DNA of 64,000 nucleotides from Propionivibrio sp. (GCA_016705685.1 JADJLB010000010.1:310001-374000); one strand, 5' to 3'; positions 35,530 to 46,513 are shown, counted from the stretch's first letter. The notes: generated by a model from the letters alone, not told the origin. Numbers and translations: made by a program.

Positions 35530-37548
35530 TCAGCCCAGCTTGAAGCGGTGCGCCTCGGCTTTCAGGCTTTCCGACAGACGCTCCAACTGGCTTGCCGTTG
35601 CGGCGTTCTCGGCAACAGCGGCACTGTTTTCTTCGGCCATTTGCGCTATGCGTTCGACGTTTCTGGCAATTTCGGTGCTGGCTACGCTCTGTTCACGAAG
35701 CGACGATGAAATTTCGCTGACCGTTTGCATGACCTGCCGGGAACTGCCCTCGATTTCTCCGATGGAGGTTCCGGCCTGGAGGGCTAGCGTTACGCCGCTA
35801 CTGACGCGTTGTACGCCGCCATTCATGCTGGTTACAGCATTGTTCGTGCCGTTCTGAATGGCCACGATCATCTGCGAAATTTCGTGCGTTGACTTGCTGG
35901 TGCGCTCGGCCAATTTGCGGACTTCATCCGCCACCACGGCAAAGCCGCGTCCGGACTCACCGGCACGAGCCGCTTCAATCGCCGCGTTGAGGGCCAACAG
36001 ATTGGTCTGGTCTGCAATTTCCTTGATGACATTGACGATCGCCGAAATCTTCTCGGATTGTTGTCCAAGGTCGTCGATGATGGTGGCCGATTGATTGACC
36101 GCCTGTGAAATCATTTGAATCTCATGAACGACCGTACCGACCACATTGCCCCCGGTCACCGAAAGCTCGCCCGCGCGTTGTGAAAGGCTGCTGGCGTCCT
36201 GCGCATTCTTGCTGATGTGGTCGACGCCAACCGTCATTTGCTCAACGGCCGCCGCCATCGCCGAGGCGGCTTCGCTCTGCTGCTCCGTGCTAAGCCTGAT
36301 TTTCGCCGACGACGCGGACAGTCGTGTGGTTGCGTCATGCACCTGGCCGGCTCCGCTTTGAACATTCTGGATCAGGCTCCGAAAGGCGGTTGTCATATCA
36401 TTGAGACTGTCGCCAACCCGCTTCAGCTCATCGCGGGTACCCAGATCGACATGAATCGAAAGGTCTCCGGTGGCCATCGTTCTTGCGTTCGCGGCCAGCC
36501 GGTTTATGCTTTGAATCGTCGCGTAATAGGCACCGACCGAAACATAAACAAATACCATCAGCATCAGTACGGCGACGCTGATGCTGATGCGCAAATTGTG
36601 TTGCGCCGTGTTGATCCGTCGCTGAATGAGTTGTTCCAGCGACGGGAGCAGCGTTTCAAACATCTGCTTGTAGCCCTTGTCGATGGCAACTGTGACGGTG
36701 GCGAAATAGTCGGCGGAAGACATCACAAACGCGCCAAGGAACATCTCGGTCTGGACGATGTTGGCAATCTGTTCCGAGACATCGGTCAGTTCTTTGGCGG
36801 CCCGGTCCAGGGCGGGTTTGATCCCGGGATTGTAGCGGGCGGTCTTGCCCAGGTTGATGCGCAAAGCATCAACGGAAACATTGAAGTCGCGCAACAGACT
36901 CGATATATTGGTCTGCAGAAGTGGCGGGAGTTGTTTCTTGGTCAGTACACCGGTACCGAGTGACCTCAGCTGACCCAGGCTCTCAAGGGCCACGGGCAAC
37001 TTGATGAGCGAGGTATCGGCCAGATACCGTGAATCGATATCCGGATCGTTGGTCAGCGAATATTCGTCACTGACTACCGCTTGAAATACCAGCACACTGC
37101 CGATCAGACGCGTGTGCGCGGCAAAGTTTTCGGTGCCCGTAAGATCAAGTCCATCGGTATCAATTTCCGTCCAGGATGCCCGGATTTTCTTCCACGCGTC
37201 GTTATCGACCAAAGAGGGCTGAAATTTGGCTTCGACGCTCTTGAAAGCCTCACGCACTTCCGCAGCCTTGGCGGCCAGCTGTTCTTTCACCGTCTCATTG
37301 CCGTTAAGCACACTTGAGGACAATCCACGATGCTGTTGAAGTTGCTGCACCAGCCTGGCCATCGGCTTCAGCACTTCGATGCCTGCCAGTTCATGCTGCG
37401 AACTGCGGATCACCCTGTCTAGACTTTCATGAAGACCAAAGAGAAGAACGGCGATCGCTGCCAAAGCCAGGGCGCCCATGACGGCAAATTTTCTGGAATA
37501 ACCCAGGCGGTTCATCAGGGCAACAGCAGGTGAAAACAAAGCCTTCAT
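35530..37548 (-). CDS. Methyl-accepting chemotaxis protein with NIT sensor domain
   Basis: A 672-residue chemoreceptor. Two transmembrane helices (about 25-45 and 325-345) flank a large periplasmic helical domain resembling the nitrate/nitrite-sensing NIT fold ([16 protein letters not shown]). HAMP follows, then the cytoplasmic signalling hairpin with the highly conserved tip [20 protein letters not shown]. There is no C-terminal CheR-docking pentapeptide; it ends [15 protein letters not shown] precedes the ATG. The ligand is unknown. Confidence 0.92.
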   Translation of the reverse strand: MKALFSPAVALMNRLGYSRKFAVMGALALAAIAVLLFGLHESLDRVIRSSQHELAGIEVLKPMARLVQQLQQHRGLSSSVLNGNETVKEQLAAKAAEVREAFKSVEAKFQPSLVDNDAWKKIRASWTEIDTDGLDLTGTENFAAHTRLIGSVLVFQAVVSDEYSLTNDPDIDSRYLADTSLIKLPVALESLGQLRSLGTGVLTKKQLPPLLQTNISSLLRDFNVSVDALRINLGKTARYNPGIKPALDRAAKELTDVSEQIANIVQTEMFLGAFVMSSADYFATVTVAIDKGYKQMFETLLPSLEQLIQRRINTAQHNLRISISVAVLMLMVFVYVSVGAYYATIQSINRLAANARTMATGDLSIHVDLGTRDELKRVGDSLNDMTTAFRSLIQNVQSGAGQVHDATTRLSASSAKIRLSTEQQSEAASAMAAAVEQMTVGVDHISKNAQDASSLSQRAGELSVTGGNVVGTVVHEIQMISQAVNQSATIIDDLGQQSEKISAIVNVIKEIADQTNLLALNAAIEAARAGESGRGFAVVADEVRKLAERTSKSTHEISQMIVAIQNGTNNAVTSMNGGVQRVSSGVTLALQAGTSIGEIEGSSRQVMQTVSEISSSLREQSVASTEIARNVERIAQMAEENSAAVAENAATASQLERLSESLKAEAHRFKLG

Positions 37549-37752
37549 TGAAATTACTCCTGACTAAATTCGCGTCACCGGGAAACGACGTCGCATGTTA
37601 GCCCAATACCCCAGGAAACTCTATTCGAATGAGCCGCCTGCGTGCAGAAGCATCAGCCTGTATTTGCATCTAGCATATTTCGACAGCGTAACCCATCGGC
37701 ATGTTCGTCAACCGGTGCGCTCATTTCGCATCGCACGGTCCTCGTCGAAACG

Positions 37753-39384
37753 TTATCGATATTGCCGGGAAGTGCGTGTTGGTTCAAGCGACAGAAAGGA
37801 CAGGGCAGATTGTGCATCGAGCAGCGCCACCGCACCATCCATATAGCGCTGCGACGCGATTACCGGGATTGCCTCCAGTCGGAGTATCTCCTTGGGATAG
37901 AGCACGACATAGGCGTCAGGATGACGGATGAGCCAGACTTTGAGTTTTTCACCGTCATCAAATACCGGCAACGGCGCTTGCAATCGTCCCGCAAAATGGT
38001 ACTGATCGTGATAGTCCCCGAGGTGAGCCACTGTATGACCGCCGGCCTGGGCGGCTTGGATCGCCCTGGCCAGAGGGCCTACGTCATAAGCCGGGTACAA
38101 CGGCCGAACCAAGGTCAGCTGTCCGAGCGTGGACGTCACAATGCCCAGCATCGCCATGGCCAAGACCGGTCTGGTCACACGACGCCCGTACAGATAACAG
38201 CCCGCTGCCATCGCTACCATCAGCATGCTCGGGCCGATCAGAGGTCGGTTGGCCAGCCCCGCGTGGCTCGTCACTCCTGTTGCCATCGCCAACAACACGC
38301 CACCGATGACCAGCACAACCAGGGTCGGTAGCCAAAGCCCACGTATCCGCGGTGCGCTGGCCAATGCCCGCGAAGCGAGCAAGGCAAAGGCGGGAAACAC
38401 CGGAATCAGGTAATGCGGTTGCTTGCCGCTGATAAACGAAAAGGCAATGACGACCGGCGCCAGCCAGGCCAGACAGAAGCGTCCCCCGCGATCGAAATCC
38501 TGCCTGACGAACTTACCCAGGGCAGACCACAAGCCGGGCCAAACCAACCAGGGAAAAAGCAATGCCGGGAGTATCGGCAGGTACCACCACAGCGGGCGCC
38601 GGTGCGCAAACGACTCGACCATGCGATCCGCCGTCTGACCCCAGAAAATGGCATGCTGGTAGGCTTTTCCGCCGGCTAGTCCAGCCGGAAGCGCCCAGGC
38701 CAGAGCGATGACTGCGCCGATCAGCACAGCGATCAGGATTCCTGCAAACCAGTGTGAACAGCGTTGCTGGCGATTCCACCATGGCGCGAGCAGGGCGGCG
38801 GGCAGAACGTGCAGCAGAATGACGGGGCCTTTGGTCAGCACGCCCAGCCCGATCGCCACGCCAAGCACGAAAAAACCTTGCTTTACCCTGCCCTCCGCGG
38901 CCATCAGCACGCCGTGCATCCCGATCAGGGTAAAGAAGGCGAGAATGATGTCGAACATCGCCGATGTGGAAAAGATCGTCCACAGCAGGCTGCTGACCAG
39001 TATCAGCACTGCCGACCCGCCTATGTCGGCGCGTTCCGGCCAGAGGCGTCTGGCCAGGCTGAACGTCAATAGCAGGCTGCCCGCCGCCATCAGGGGATGG
39101 ACCAGACGCGGCCACCATTCGTTGACGCCAAAAATGGCCCAGCCGGCCTGATACAGCCATATCATCAACGGTGGTTTGTGACTGTAGGGCGCACCGTTTT
39201 TAAACGGCACCAGAAAATCTCCGCGCAGCCACATCTCCCACGCGACACCGATATAGCGTGTCTCATCGATCGGCGTCAGTGGACGTGACGCGTAGGCGAC
39301 TGCGGCCAACAAGATGAGCATGAACAACGCCAGCGCCACCCTACCGTGCTCTGACAATGGCAATGCCAGATTGCGGGCCTTCAA
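37753..39384 (-). CDS. Membrane glycosyltransferase, GT39/ArnT-like
   Basis: A 543-residue polytopic protein of the PMT/ArnT family, which moves sugars from polyprenyl-phosphate carriers to envelope acceptors. The N-terminal periplasmic loop has the catalytic acidic region IDETRYIGVAWEM and the following HKPPLMIWLYQAGW; about twelve hydrophobic segments follow. The predicted start is TTG at 39384. No other lipid A or O-antigen modification gene is adjacent, so the acceptor is unknown. Confidence 0.87.
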   Translation of the reverse strand: MKARNLALPLSEHGRVALALFMLILLAAVAYASRPLTPIDETRYIGVAWEMWLRGDFLVPFKNGAPYSHKPPLMIWLYQAGWAIFGVNEWWPRLVHPLMAAGSLLLTFSLARRLWPERADIGGSAVLILVSSLLWTIFSTSAMFDIILAFFTLIGMHGVLMAAEGRVKQGFFVLGVAIGLGVLTKGPVILLHVLPAALLAPWWNRQQRCSHWFAGILIAVLIGAVIALAWALPAGLAGGKAYQHAIFWGQTADRMVESFAHRRPLWWYLPILPALLFPWLVWPGLWSALGKFVRQDFDRGGRFCLAWLAPVVIAFSFISGKQPHYLIPVFPAFALLASRALASAPRIRGLWLPTLVVLVIGGVLLAMATGVTSHAGLANRPLIGPSMLMVAMAAGCYLYGRRVTRPVLAMAMLGIVTSTLGQLTLVRPLYPAYDVGPLARAIQAAQAGGHTVAHLGDYHDQYHFAGRLQAPLPVFDDGEKLKVWLIRHPDAYVVLYPKEILRLEAIPVIASQRYMDGAVALLDAQSALSFLSLEPTRTSRQYR

Positions 39385-39488
39385 ATCAAATCGCCTTCAA
39401 TCGGCATACACTGTAACCCCTTGCAGCCCGGTCCTGGATCGATCGGCGAATGCTGGAATGCTGGAATATCCGCCAATTCTGCCTCCAG

Positions 39489-40226
39489 TCAACGGGATAA
39501 TGTGGCACCCGAATCTGAATCTTCTTCGGCAGCGGCCAGAAACAATCCGTCGCGCAGCGTTAAAATGCGGTCCGTCCTCCCGGCCAAACCCGGGTCATGC
39601 GTGACGATGATAAAACTGGTCCGGCGCGAACGATTGAGCGCGAGCATCAATTCGAATACGCCTTCGGCCGTTTGCCGGTCAAGATTGCCGGTGGGCTCGT
39701 CGGCCAGTACGCAAGCCGGTTCGGTGACCAAGGCGCGAGCAATTGCCGCACGCTGCCGCTCGCCGCCGGACAGTTCCGATGGCGTGTGATCAAGCCGGTG
39801 CGACAAACCGACCTCGGCGAGCACCGCCGCCGCCCGTTCCTCGGCTTCGGCCTTCGTCGCGCGTCGAATGTATAGCGGCATAGCGACGTTTTCCAGCGCC
39901 GTGAATTCTGCCAGGAGATGGTGGAACTGATAGACAAAGCCGAGATGGCGGTTGCGCATGACGCCGCGTTCGGCATCGCTGATCTCCGAAAGATCGCGCC
40001 CCATCAACTGGATTTTCCCGGCACTGGCGGTATCCAAACCGCCGAGCAGATGCAGCAGCGTGCTCTTGCCCGAACCCGAAGCACCGACGACTGCGACGCG
40101 CTCACCCGCCACGATTTCCAGATCGACGCCCAGGAGAACCGGCACTTCACTCCCTTCGCCCGTACCCTGGCGGAATATCTTCCGCAAACCCTGGCAGGCC
40201 AGCACCACTTCCGCGTGCTCATTCAT
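39489..40226 (-). CDS. lolD: Lipoprotein-releasing ABC transporter ATP-binding protein LolD
   Basis: A 245-residue ATPase of the LolCDE complex, which extracts outer-membrane lipoproteins from the inner membrane. Walker [10 protein letters not shown], LolD-type [21 protein letters not shown], signature [15 protein letters not shown] and Walker [13 protein letters not shown] are all intact. The ATG at 40226 overlaps the end of lolC by 8 bp. An upstream extension of the frame runs inside lolC and was rejected. Confidence 0.95.
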   Translation of the reverse strand: MNEHAEVVLACQGLRKIFRQGTGEGSEVPVLLGVDLEIVAGERVAVVGASGSGKSTLLHLLGGLDTASAGKIQLMGRDLSEISDAERGVMRNRHLGFVYQFHHLLAEFTALENVAMPLYIRRATKAEAEERAAAVLAEVGLSHRLDHTPSELSGGERQRAAIARALVTEPACVLADEPTGNLDRQTAEGVFELMLALNRSRRTSFIIVTHDPGLAGRTDRILTLRDGLFLAAAEEDSDSGATLSR

Positions 40227-41466
40227 AACGCAGCGCCTCGGCCGGATTGACCCGCGAGGCGCGCCAGCTCGGATAGATCGTCGCGACCAGCGACAATACA
40301 AATGACACTGTAGTAATGGTGGTAACGTCTTTCCATTGCAACTCGGACGGCAGGTTGGAAATGTAATACACCTCCTTGGACATGAATTGCGTGCCGAGCA
40401 GGTGTTCGATGAAAGGCACGACGACATCGACGTTAAGCGCCAGCGCCACGCCCCCGGCCACACCAATGCCCAAACCGATGAAACCGATCACCGCTCCCTG
40501 CACCATGAAGATGGCCATGATGCTGCCGGGGCTGGCGCCCAGGGTGCGCAGAATGGCAATGTCGGCCTGCTTGTCGGTAACCGCCATGACCAGCGTTGAA
40601 ACAATGTTGAAAGCCGCAACGGCAACGATCAACGAAAGGATGATGAACATCATGTTCTTCTCGATCTGTACGGCACGAAAGAAATTGGCGTGACTGCGTG
40701 TCCAGTCGCTGATATAGGCGGCGGTATCCAGGCTGTTGGCCAGTTGCCGGGCAACGGCAGGCGCCCTGAACAGGTCCTCCAGTTTCAGGCGAACACCGGA
40801 AACACGGTCTTCCATGCGGTAAAGGCGCTGCGCATCCTCCAGGCGAATCAGCGCCAGCCCGTTGTCGTACTCGAACATCCCGACCTCGAAAAGCCCGGCG
40901 ACGGTAAAGGTTTTCAGCCGCGGAATTACCCCGGCCGGCGTCACAACCCCCTGCGGCGCGATGACCGTGACCTTGTCGCCGACGAAAACGCCAAGCGCCC
41001 GCGCCAGCTCGCTACCCAGCACGATATTGAAAGAATCCGGCACCAGAGCATCGAGGCTGCCCTCTTTCATATGTGTCCGGAAGTCGACGACTTTGTCTTC
41101 AAGATCGGGAAGTATCCCGCGCACCATTGCGCCGCGTACCGATTGTCCGTACGCGAGCATCCCCTGCGCTTGAACAAACGGTGCCGCTGCGACCACCCCC
41201 GATTGTTTGACCGACTGCTCGGCGACATGCTGCCAGCCGGACATTTCACCGCTCGCCCCACTGATCTGAATGTGCGAAACGACGCCCAGAATTCGCCCGC
41301 GCAACTCGGTCTGAAAGCCATTCATCACCGACAGGACGACGATCAAGGCCGCAACGCCCAGCGCGATGCCGAGCATTGAGATCATGGAAATGAAGGAAAT
41401 AAAGTGATTTCGCCTTTTAGCGCGCGTATAGCGCAGGCCGATCAACAGTTCGTAGGTTAGCGCCAT
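40219..41466 (-). CDS. lolC: Lipoprotein-releasing system permease LolC/LolE
   Basis: A 415-residue permease with one N-terminal and three C-terminal transmembrane helices around a large periplasmic domain, the MacB-like LolC/E layout. The start region [20 protein letters not shown] and the first helix are typical. Only one permease gene accompanies lolD, so the complex may be the LolF-type homodimer found in many non-gamma proteobacteria. The ATG at 41466 was chosen over a start 36 bases upstream on homology to the family N terminus. Confidence 0.93.
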   Translation of the reverse strand: MALTYELLIGLRYTRAKRRNHFISFISMISMLGIALGVAALIVVLSVMNGFQTELRGRILGVVSHIQISGASGEMSGWQHVAEQSVKQSGVVAAAPFVQAQGMLAYGQSVRGAMVRGILPDLEDKVVDFRTHMKEGSLDALVPDSFNIVLGSELARALGVFVGDKVTVIAPQGVVTPAGVIPRLKTFTVAGLFEVGMFEYDNGLALIRLEDAQRLYRMEDRVSGVRLKLEDLFRAPAVARQLANSLDTAAYISDWTRSHANFFRAVQIEKNMMFIILSLIVAVAAFNIVSTLVMAVTDKQADIAILRTLGASPGSIMAIFMVQGAVIGFIGLGIGVAGGVALALNVDVVVPFIEHLLGTQFMSKEVYYISNLPSELQWKDVTTITTVSFVLSLVATIYPSWRASRVNPAEALRYE

Positions 41467-41749
41467 CAGAAGCAACAACTCGTGTCCGGTTGGTTTATGC
41501 ACATCGCCGATTCGGGTAGAGCGTTATGGTACACGCACCGTCATGATCGCACTTGGCAAATTGTGACGCCGGGAGCGTTACGACGTCTCTTTTCCGTCGA
41601 AACGGATCGCGTTGAACAGGGCTGCGCTACAGACACTCCAGCATTCCCGGCGCAAACTGCCCGTTTTCAAACGATTAGAGGCGGACTGCGAGAGATTTCA
41701 TCAGGCTCGACAGTTATCAAATAGGGCGCGTATCACAAGCAAGTTTAGC

Positions 41750-41778
41750 TTGCATCGCTAACTCCATGATGTTATTTT
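41750..41778 (+). promoter_or_regulatory. Candidate sigma-70 promoter for fimV
   Basis: TTGCAT (41750-41755), a 17-bp spacer and TATTTT (41773-41778) lie just upstream of fimV. Optimal spacing and an AT-rich surrounding in an otherwise GC-rich region support it. The remaining part of the 344-bp lolC-fimV divergent region shows a short GCAAG/CTTGC dyad (41739-41753 region) overlapping the -35 box and nothing else. Confidence 0.55.
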
Positions 41779-41810
41779 AATATTTCCGTTTGCATGCTCA
41801 GGGTGGCGCT

Positions 41811-44800
41811 GTGGCAAAAAAAATTCATCGGACGCTCAATAAAATCGGTTTGCGAAGCTCTGCTCTTGCACTTGCTTCGTGTCTCGTTCTCTCCGGCGTG
41901 CCATTGGCCGCACAGGCGGCGGGACTTGGCAAGATCGCCGTGTTCTCAGCGCTTGGACAGCCCTTGCGGGCCGAGATCGATATCACGGCGACACGAGACG
42001 AACTCTCCGGGATGAAGGCGCAGCTGGCAGCCCCAGACGCTTTCAAACAGGCCGGGCTTGATTATGCGACGACCTTGCTGAGCATCCGTTTCAGCCTGGA
42101 CAAACGCGCCAACGGCCAACCGGTCATCCGGCTGACCTCGGACAAACCGATCAACGATCCCTTTGTCGACATGCTTCTTGAACTGAACTGGCCAGCCGGC
42201 CGGCTGGTTCGCGAATACACTTTCCTGCTCGATCCGCCTGAAGTTGCGGCCAAGGGCTTCCCACCGCCGGCGCCAGCGATGGCCAAGCCGGCGCTAGCCA
42301 GCAAACAACCTTCCGGCACACACGCTGCGACGCCTATCGACGATGAACTGCGCGGCAAGGCGCTGGCCAGGATCCGCAATCGGGGCACATCGCAGAAACC
42401 GGCCGAACAGCCCGTTGAAGGGCAAAACCAGCGCGAGGTCAAGCGCGGCGATACGCTGCACAAGATCGCCGGCGAAACCAAACCGGAAGGCGTTTCTTTG
42501 GAGCAGATGCTGGTCGGTCTGTTTCGTGCCAACCAGGAGGCCTTCGACGGCGGCAACATGAACCGTTTGAAGGCGGGCAGAATCCTTGTTGTGCCGGAGA
42601 AATCAACCGTCGAGGCTGTTTCAACGGGCGAAGCCCGAAAGATCGTCGTCGCCCAATCCTCCGACTGGAATGCTTACCGCGCCAAACTGGCTGGTGTAGC
42701 AGCCAAGTCGACGGCAGGTAACGACGAAGCCAAGCAGGAAGCCACCGGAAAGATCAGCGCCAAAGTCGAGGACAAAGCGACTCCGGCAGCGGAACCCAAA
42801 GATCAGCTCAAGGTTTCCAGAACCGAAACCGCCACGACCAAACCGGGCGCAGGCACCAACAAACGCAGCGAAGAAGATCTGATTGCCAAGGAAAAAGCCC
42901 TCAAGGAAGCCAATGAACGCCTCACGGCCCTCGAGAAGAACGTAGTCGATTTACAGAAACTGATTGAACTGAAAAATCAGAATCTGGCCGAGTTGCAGGC
43001 ACAGGCGTCCGCCAAAGCCATGCCGGCGGAAGCGAAGAAACCCGCCGAAGAGAGCAAACCGCAATCGACGCCTGCCGAAACAGCCCCTGTTGCGGCTCCC
43101 GCCAAGGTCGAACCCGTGGCACCGGTGGTTGAAAAACCAGTCGAAAAACCCGTGGAAAAGCCGGTTGACGCAAAACCGGCTGAACCGGCAACCAAGCCCG
43201 AAGAGCCCAAACCCCAGCCCAAGCCGGCGGAGAAACCCAAACCAGCCGTGGCGCCCCCACCAAAACCGGAGGAACCAGGCTTCCTTGACGTATTGCTCGA
43301 CAATCCCCTGGCACTGGCCGGCGGTGGCGTGCTTGCGTTATTGGCCGGTTACTTCGTTGTACGGCGTCGTCAGGCGAGCAAGGAAGAGCCGCAGCTCGAC
43401 TTGACCAGTACGCTGTCACCCCAGAGCAGCAGCCTCAGTCTGACGGCCAATTCGGTCTTCCGGAGCACCGGGGGACAGAGCGTCGACACCTCGCATACGC
43501 CGGCTCAAACCGATTTCAGTCAGGCTGGCCCGGGCAGCATAGATACGGACGAGGTTGATCCGGTGGCCGAAGCCGACGTCTATATGGCTTATGGCCGCGA
43601 TGTTCAAGCCGAGGAAATACTTGTCGAAGCCAAATCGAAAGATCCCAAGCGACATGCCATCCACTTGAAACTGCTGGAAATATACTCGAACCGCAAGGAC
43701 ATCAAGCAATTCGAAAACCTGGCCACCGATCTGTACAGTGATACGGGTGGCGTGGGTGCCGAGTGGGAAAAGGCGGCGGCGATGGGCCTGAAACTGGATC
43801 CTTCCAACCCGCTGTTTGGCAGTGCTTCAGCGCAGGCGGCGCAGCCGCCGGCCCAGGCGACGTTCGACGCGGATGCGACCGTACTCGTTACGCCAGCGGC
43901 GATGAAGAACACGGTTACCTTGCCGGGAGAACTGGCGCAGTTGGCCGAAGCGGCCAGTGCCGAGGCAGCGTCGGCGGCTTCCGAATCGCCGGCCGGAGCA
44001 GACATGACCAGCCTCGATTTCGACCTCGGCCTTGGAGGCGACAAGGCACCTTCAGCGACCGATGCCGACCAGGCGAAGATGGATGAAACGTACCGGCTAC
44101 CCGAACCTGTGGCCGATTCTGGCGCCCTTGATTTCGATCTTGCTTCAGACCAGGCGGCGCCTGCCGATGGTGCTGCCGGTTCCGATGCCGCGGTCGTCGG
44201 CCTTGACTTCGACCTGCCGGAAGCCCCTTCTACGGCGGCTGCCGTCGACGATACCGTCAAAGAAGCAGCAGACCTGGATTTTGACCTGGGCTTTGAATCA
44301 TCGCCGACCGATGCTTCTGCCACGACGTCGGCCGGCCAAAGCCGTGCGGACACCGTGCCCGAAGCCCCCACGGCAAATGAAATCGATTTCGATATCAATC
44401 TGACCGAATCGACCTTCCTGGGTCGCTCGATGCCGGAACCGTCGTCTTTCGACATGACTTCGATCGATCTGGATTTGAAAACGCCGGAACTCGCGATGCA
44501 GAGGACCGAATCCGCTCCCGCCGGGGTCGAGACTACCGTCAATCCAGATACCGCAGACGCGGAGATGGCCAGTGTCTTGGCCACAACGGCAGTCAATCCG
44601 GATTTCGAGACCCAGCAGTTCGAGACGGTGGTCAATCCGCAGTTTGCTGCGGAACCGGATCTTCTGCCGGAGCAGGATTTTTCGACCGAACAGTTGGACA
44701 CGGTCGTCAACCCGCAGTTTGACCAAGAGTCGTCAGTTGGAGCCAGCCAGGATTTCGCCAAGACTCAAGCGGAAACGGTCGTTAACCCCCAATTTGGTGT

Positions 44801-44993
44801 CGAAGCGGACCTTGCCCCTGAATTCGACATCAGCCCGAATGAAGAGGTGACGACAAAACTCGATCTGGCAAAAGCTTATGAGGAAATGGGCGATCTGGAG
44901 GGGGCCAGGGAGCTCTTGCAGGAAGTTTTGAAAGAAGGCGACGCCGCGCAACAGGAAAAGGCACAGTCCATTCTTTCTCGAATCAGCGAATAA
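41811..44993 (+). CDS. fimV: FimV/HubP-type pole-organising protein
   Basis: A roughly 1060-residue inner-membrane protein that organises cell poles and type IV pili or flagella. In order: signal peptide to about LAAQA-AG, the conserved FimV N-terminal domain (GLGKIAVFSALGQPLRAEID), a LysM-like peptidoglycan-binding segment (VKRGDTLHKIAGETK), a coiled coil, a Pro/Lys/Glu-rich linker, one transmembrane helix (about residue 500) and a long acidic cytoplasmic part ending in a TPR-like FimV C-terminal domain (TTKLDLAKAYEEMGDLEGAR). The acidic part carries six LDFDL-like and several VVNPQF repeats. GTG 41811 is my start; a TTG 21 bases upstream is possible. Confidence 0.9.
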   Translation: MAKKIHRTLNKIGLRSSALALASCLVLSGVPLAAQAAGLGKIAVFSALGQPLRAEIDITATRDELSGMKAQLAAPDAFKQAGLDYATTLLSIRFSLDKRANGQPVIRLTSDKPINDPFVDMLLELNWPAGRLVREYTFLLDPPEVAAKGFPPPAPAMAKPALASKQPSGTHAATPIDDELRGKALARIRNRGTSQKPAEQPVEGQNQREVKRGDTLHKIAGETKPEGVSLEQMLVGLFRANQEAFDGGNMNRLKAGRILVVPEKSTVEAVSTGEARKIVVAQSSDWNAYRAKLAGVAAKSTAGNDEAKQEATGKISAKVEDKATPAAEPKDQLKVSRTETATTKPGAGTNKRSEEDLIAKEKALKEANERLTALEKNVVDLQKLIELKNQNLAELQAQASAKAMPAEAKKPAEESKPQSTPAETAPVAAPAKVEPVAPVVEKPVEKPVEKPVDAKPAEPATKPEEPKPQPKPAEKPKPAVAPPPKPEEPGFLDVLLDNPLALAGGGVLALLAGYFVVRRRQASKEEPQLDLTSTLSPQSSSLSLTANSVFRSTGGQSVDTSHTPAQTDFSQAGPGSIDTDEVDPVAEADVYMAYGRDVQAEEILVEAKSKDPKRHAIHLKLLEIYSNRKDIKQFENLATDLYSDTGGVGAEWEKAAAMGLKLDPSNPLFGSASAQAAQPPAQATFDADATVLVTPAAMKNTVTLPGELAQLAEAASAEAASAASESPAGADMTSLDFDLGLGGDKAPSATDADQAKMDETYRLPEPVADSGALDFDLASDQAAPADGAAGSDAAVVGLDFDLPEAPSTAAAVDDTVKEAADLDFDLGFESSPTDASATTSAGQSRADTVPEAPTANEIDFDINLTESTFLGRSMPEPSSFDMTSIDLDLKTPELAMQRTESAPAGVETTVNPDTADAEMASVLATTAVNPDFETQQFETVVNPQFAAEPDLLPEQDFSTEQLDTVVNPQFDQESSVGASQDFAKTQAETVVNPQFGVEADLAPEFDISPNEEVTTKLDLAKAYEEMGDLEGARELLQEVLKEGDAAQQEKAQSILSRISE

Positions 44994-45014
44994 AGCGGAG
45001 TTGAAACCGATATT

Positions 45015-45050
45015 GGCCGCAGCTCAACTCCGGGCTGCGGCCTTTTCTTT
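45015..45050 (+). terminator. Intrinsic terminator after fimV with a competing upstream pairing
   Basis: GGCCGCAGC (45015-45023) pairs with GCTGCGGCC (45034-45042) over a 10-base loop and is followed by TTTTCTTT (45043-45050): a strong intrinsic terminator 21 bp after the fimV stop. The loop plus one flanking base (45024-45032) is perfectly complementary to CGGAGTTGA at 44996-45004, so a second 9-bp stem can form that excludes the terminator stem. Confidence 0.85.
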
Positions 45051-45092
45051 GCCGGGGACTTCACATCGTTTTGCCGTACATCTGCATCAAGC

Positions 45093-45695
45093 ATGCCCAA
45101 GCTGACCATCCATCCGACAACCTGTCTTCTCGTCTGGCTGCTGCTGCTGCTTGTCGTGCAGCTGTTGAGCGGAACCACACTGGCAGCAGCACTGCTGCTG
45201 CTTCCGGCGCTCGGCACAGCGGTCCTGCAGCGCGGTAGCGGCCTCGTGCGGCGCGCGCGCTGGCTGCTGCTATCGTTGCTGGTCGTTTTTTCCTGGGGGA
45301 TCCCCGGTGATCCGCTCTGGAATGGTGCCCTGTCGCCCACCTATGAAGGCCTATTCGAAGGGTTGACCCACCTGGGCCGGCTCGTTCTGGTGCTCATGGC
45401 CGTTGCGGCTTTCCTCGAAGCGATGTCGCTTCAAGATTTGCTGGCTGCCACACATGCCCTGCTCGGGCCCCTGCGACGTTTGGGCTTCGATCCGGACCGC
45501 AGTGTGGTACGTCTCATGCTGGTCTTGCGCTATGTCGAAACACTGCCCCGTCCACGTGACTGGCGAGCCTTGCTCGACCTGCCGGCCACAAACCTCGGTG
45601 AAGTCGTCGAAATAGGATATCAGCCGTTTCGCTGGCCAGACTTCGTTGTCGTGCTGACCTTGGCAATCGCCTTCCTGCTCTATCTTTATCGATAA
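45093..45695 (+). CDS. CbiQ/EcfT-like integral membrane protein
   Basis: A 200-residue protein with five or so hydrophobic segments, Leu-rich throughout, resembling the transmembrane T component of energy-coupling-factor transporters (CbiQ/BioN). The central part LLGPLRRLGFDPDRSVVRLMLVLRY resembles the cytoplasmic coupling-helix region that contacts the ATPase. No ECF ATPase or substrate-binding component is adjacent. It lies between fimV and truA, 5 bp before the truA ATG. Family assignment is moderately sure; the function is not. Confidence 0.65.
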   Translation: MPKLTIHPTTCLLVWLLLLLVVQLLSGTTLAAALLLLPALGTAVLQRGSGLVRRARWLLLSLLVVFSWGIPGDPLWNGALSPTYEGLFEGLTHLGRLVLVLMAVAAFLEAMSLQDLLAATHALLGPLRRLGFDPDRSVVRLMLVLRYVETLPRPRDWRALLDLPATNLGEVVEIGYQPFRWPDFVVVLTLAIAFLLYLYR

Positions 45696-45700
45696 ACGAC

Positions 45701-46513
45701 ATGCGAGTTGCCCTGGGCGTGGAATACGACGGAAGTGCTTTCCATGGCTGGCAAACGCAGCCCACGGGAAATACGGTCCAGGGCGCAGTGCAAGCGGCAT
45801 TGACCCGCATCGCCGGCTTACCCATTCAAGTCGTATCGGCCGGGCGCACGGACGCGGGCGTACATGCGACTAACCAGGTTGTGCACTTCGATACACCGGT
45901 TGATCGTCCTCTGGACGCCTGGGTGCGCGGCGTTAACACTTACCTGCCTGCGGCAGTCGCCGTGCATTGGGCGCACCCGGTCGAAGACAGCTTTCACGCC
46001 CGTTTCTCGGCTTGCGGCCGTCGATATCGCTATCTCCTGATCAATCGACGCCAGCGGACCGGCGTGTGGCATGGACGGGTCGGGTGGTATCATCACCCGC
46101 TGGATGTAGACACCATGCAACAGGCGGCTCAACGGCTATTGGGCGAACACGATTTTTCGGCATTCCGGGCAGCGGACTGCCAGGCCAAATCGCCGGTGAA
46201 GACCATGCGGCAGGCGGAAGTACGGCGTTGCGGAGAAATGATTGTCTTCGATTTCGAAGCCGGAGCCTTTCTACACCACATGGTACGTAATCTGGTGGGC
46301 AGTCTGGTGTATATCGGCCAGAACAAGCACCCGCCGGAATGGATAGGGCAGTTGCTTGAATGCCGCGATCGTCGTCAGGCGGCGCCGACATTTTCCGCAG
46401 CCGGACTGTATCTTGTTGGCGTGAACTACGAACCACATTGGGGCTTGCCCAGCCGTGACGATGTGAACATTCCGGGTTTGACCGGGCAGCAAAAAACGGG
46501 GGAATTCGACTGA
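45701..46513 (+). CDS. truA: tRNA pseudouridine(38-40) synthase
   Basis: A 270-residue enzyme that makes pseudouridine at positions 38-40 of tRNA anticodon arms. The catalytic aspartate is in [18 protein letters not shown], and it begins [19 protein letters not shown] as in other TruA proteins. Its stop overlaps the trpF ATG (TGATG), consistent with the usual truA-trpF coupling of betaproteobacteria. Confidence 0.95.
   Translation: MRVALGVEYDGSAFHGWQTQPTGNTVQGAVQAALTRIAGLPIQVVSAGRTDAGVHATNQVVHFDTPVDRPLDAWVRGVNTYLPAAVAVHWAHPVEDSFHARFSACGRRYRYLLINRRQRTGVWHGRVGWYHHPLDVDTMQQAAQRLLGEHDFSAFRAADCQAKSPVKTMRQAEVRRCGEMIVFDFEAGAFLHHMVRNLVGSLVYIGQNKHPPEWIGQLLECRDRRQAAPTFSAAGLYLVGVNYEPHWGLPSRDDVNIPGLTGQQKTGEFD

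Noticed and set aside
43604-44761. 385-codon open frame on the minus strand opposite fimV
   Set aside because: Ser/Ala-rich shadow of the acidic repeat region of FimV.
44996-45042. True H-type pseudoknot at the fimV terminator
   Set aside because: A one-base link cannot span a 9-bp stem; mutually exclusive stems are more realistic.
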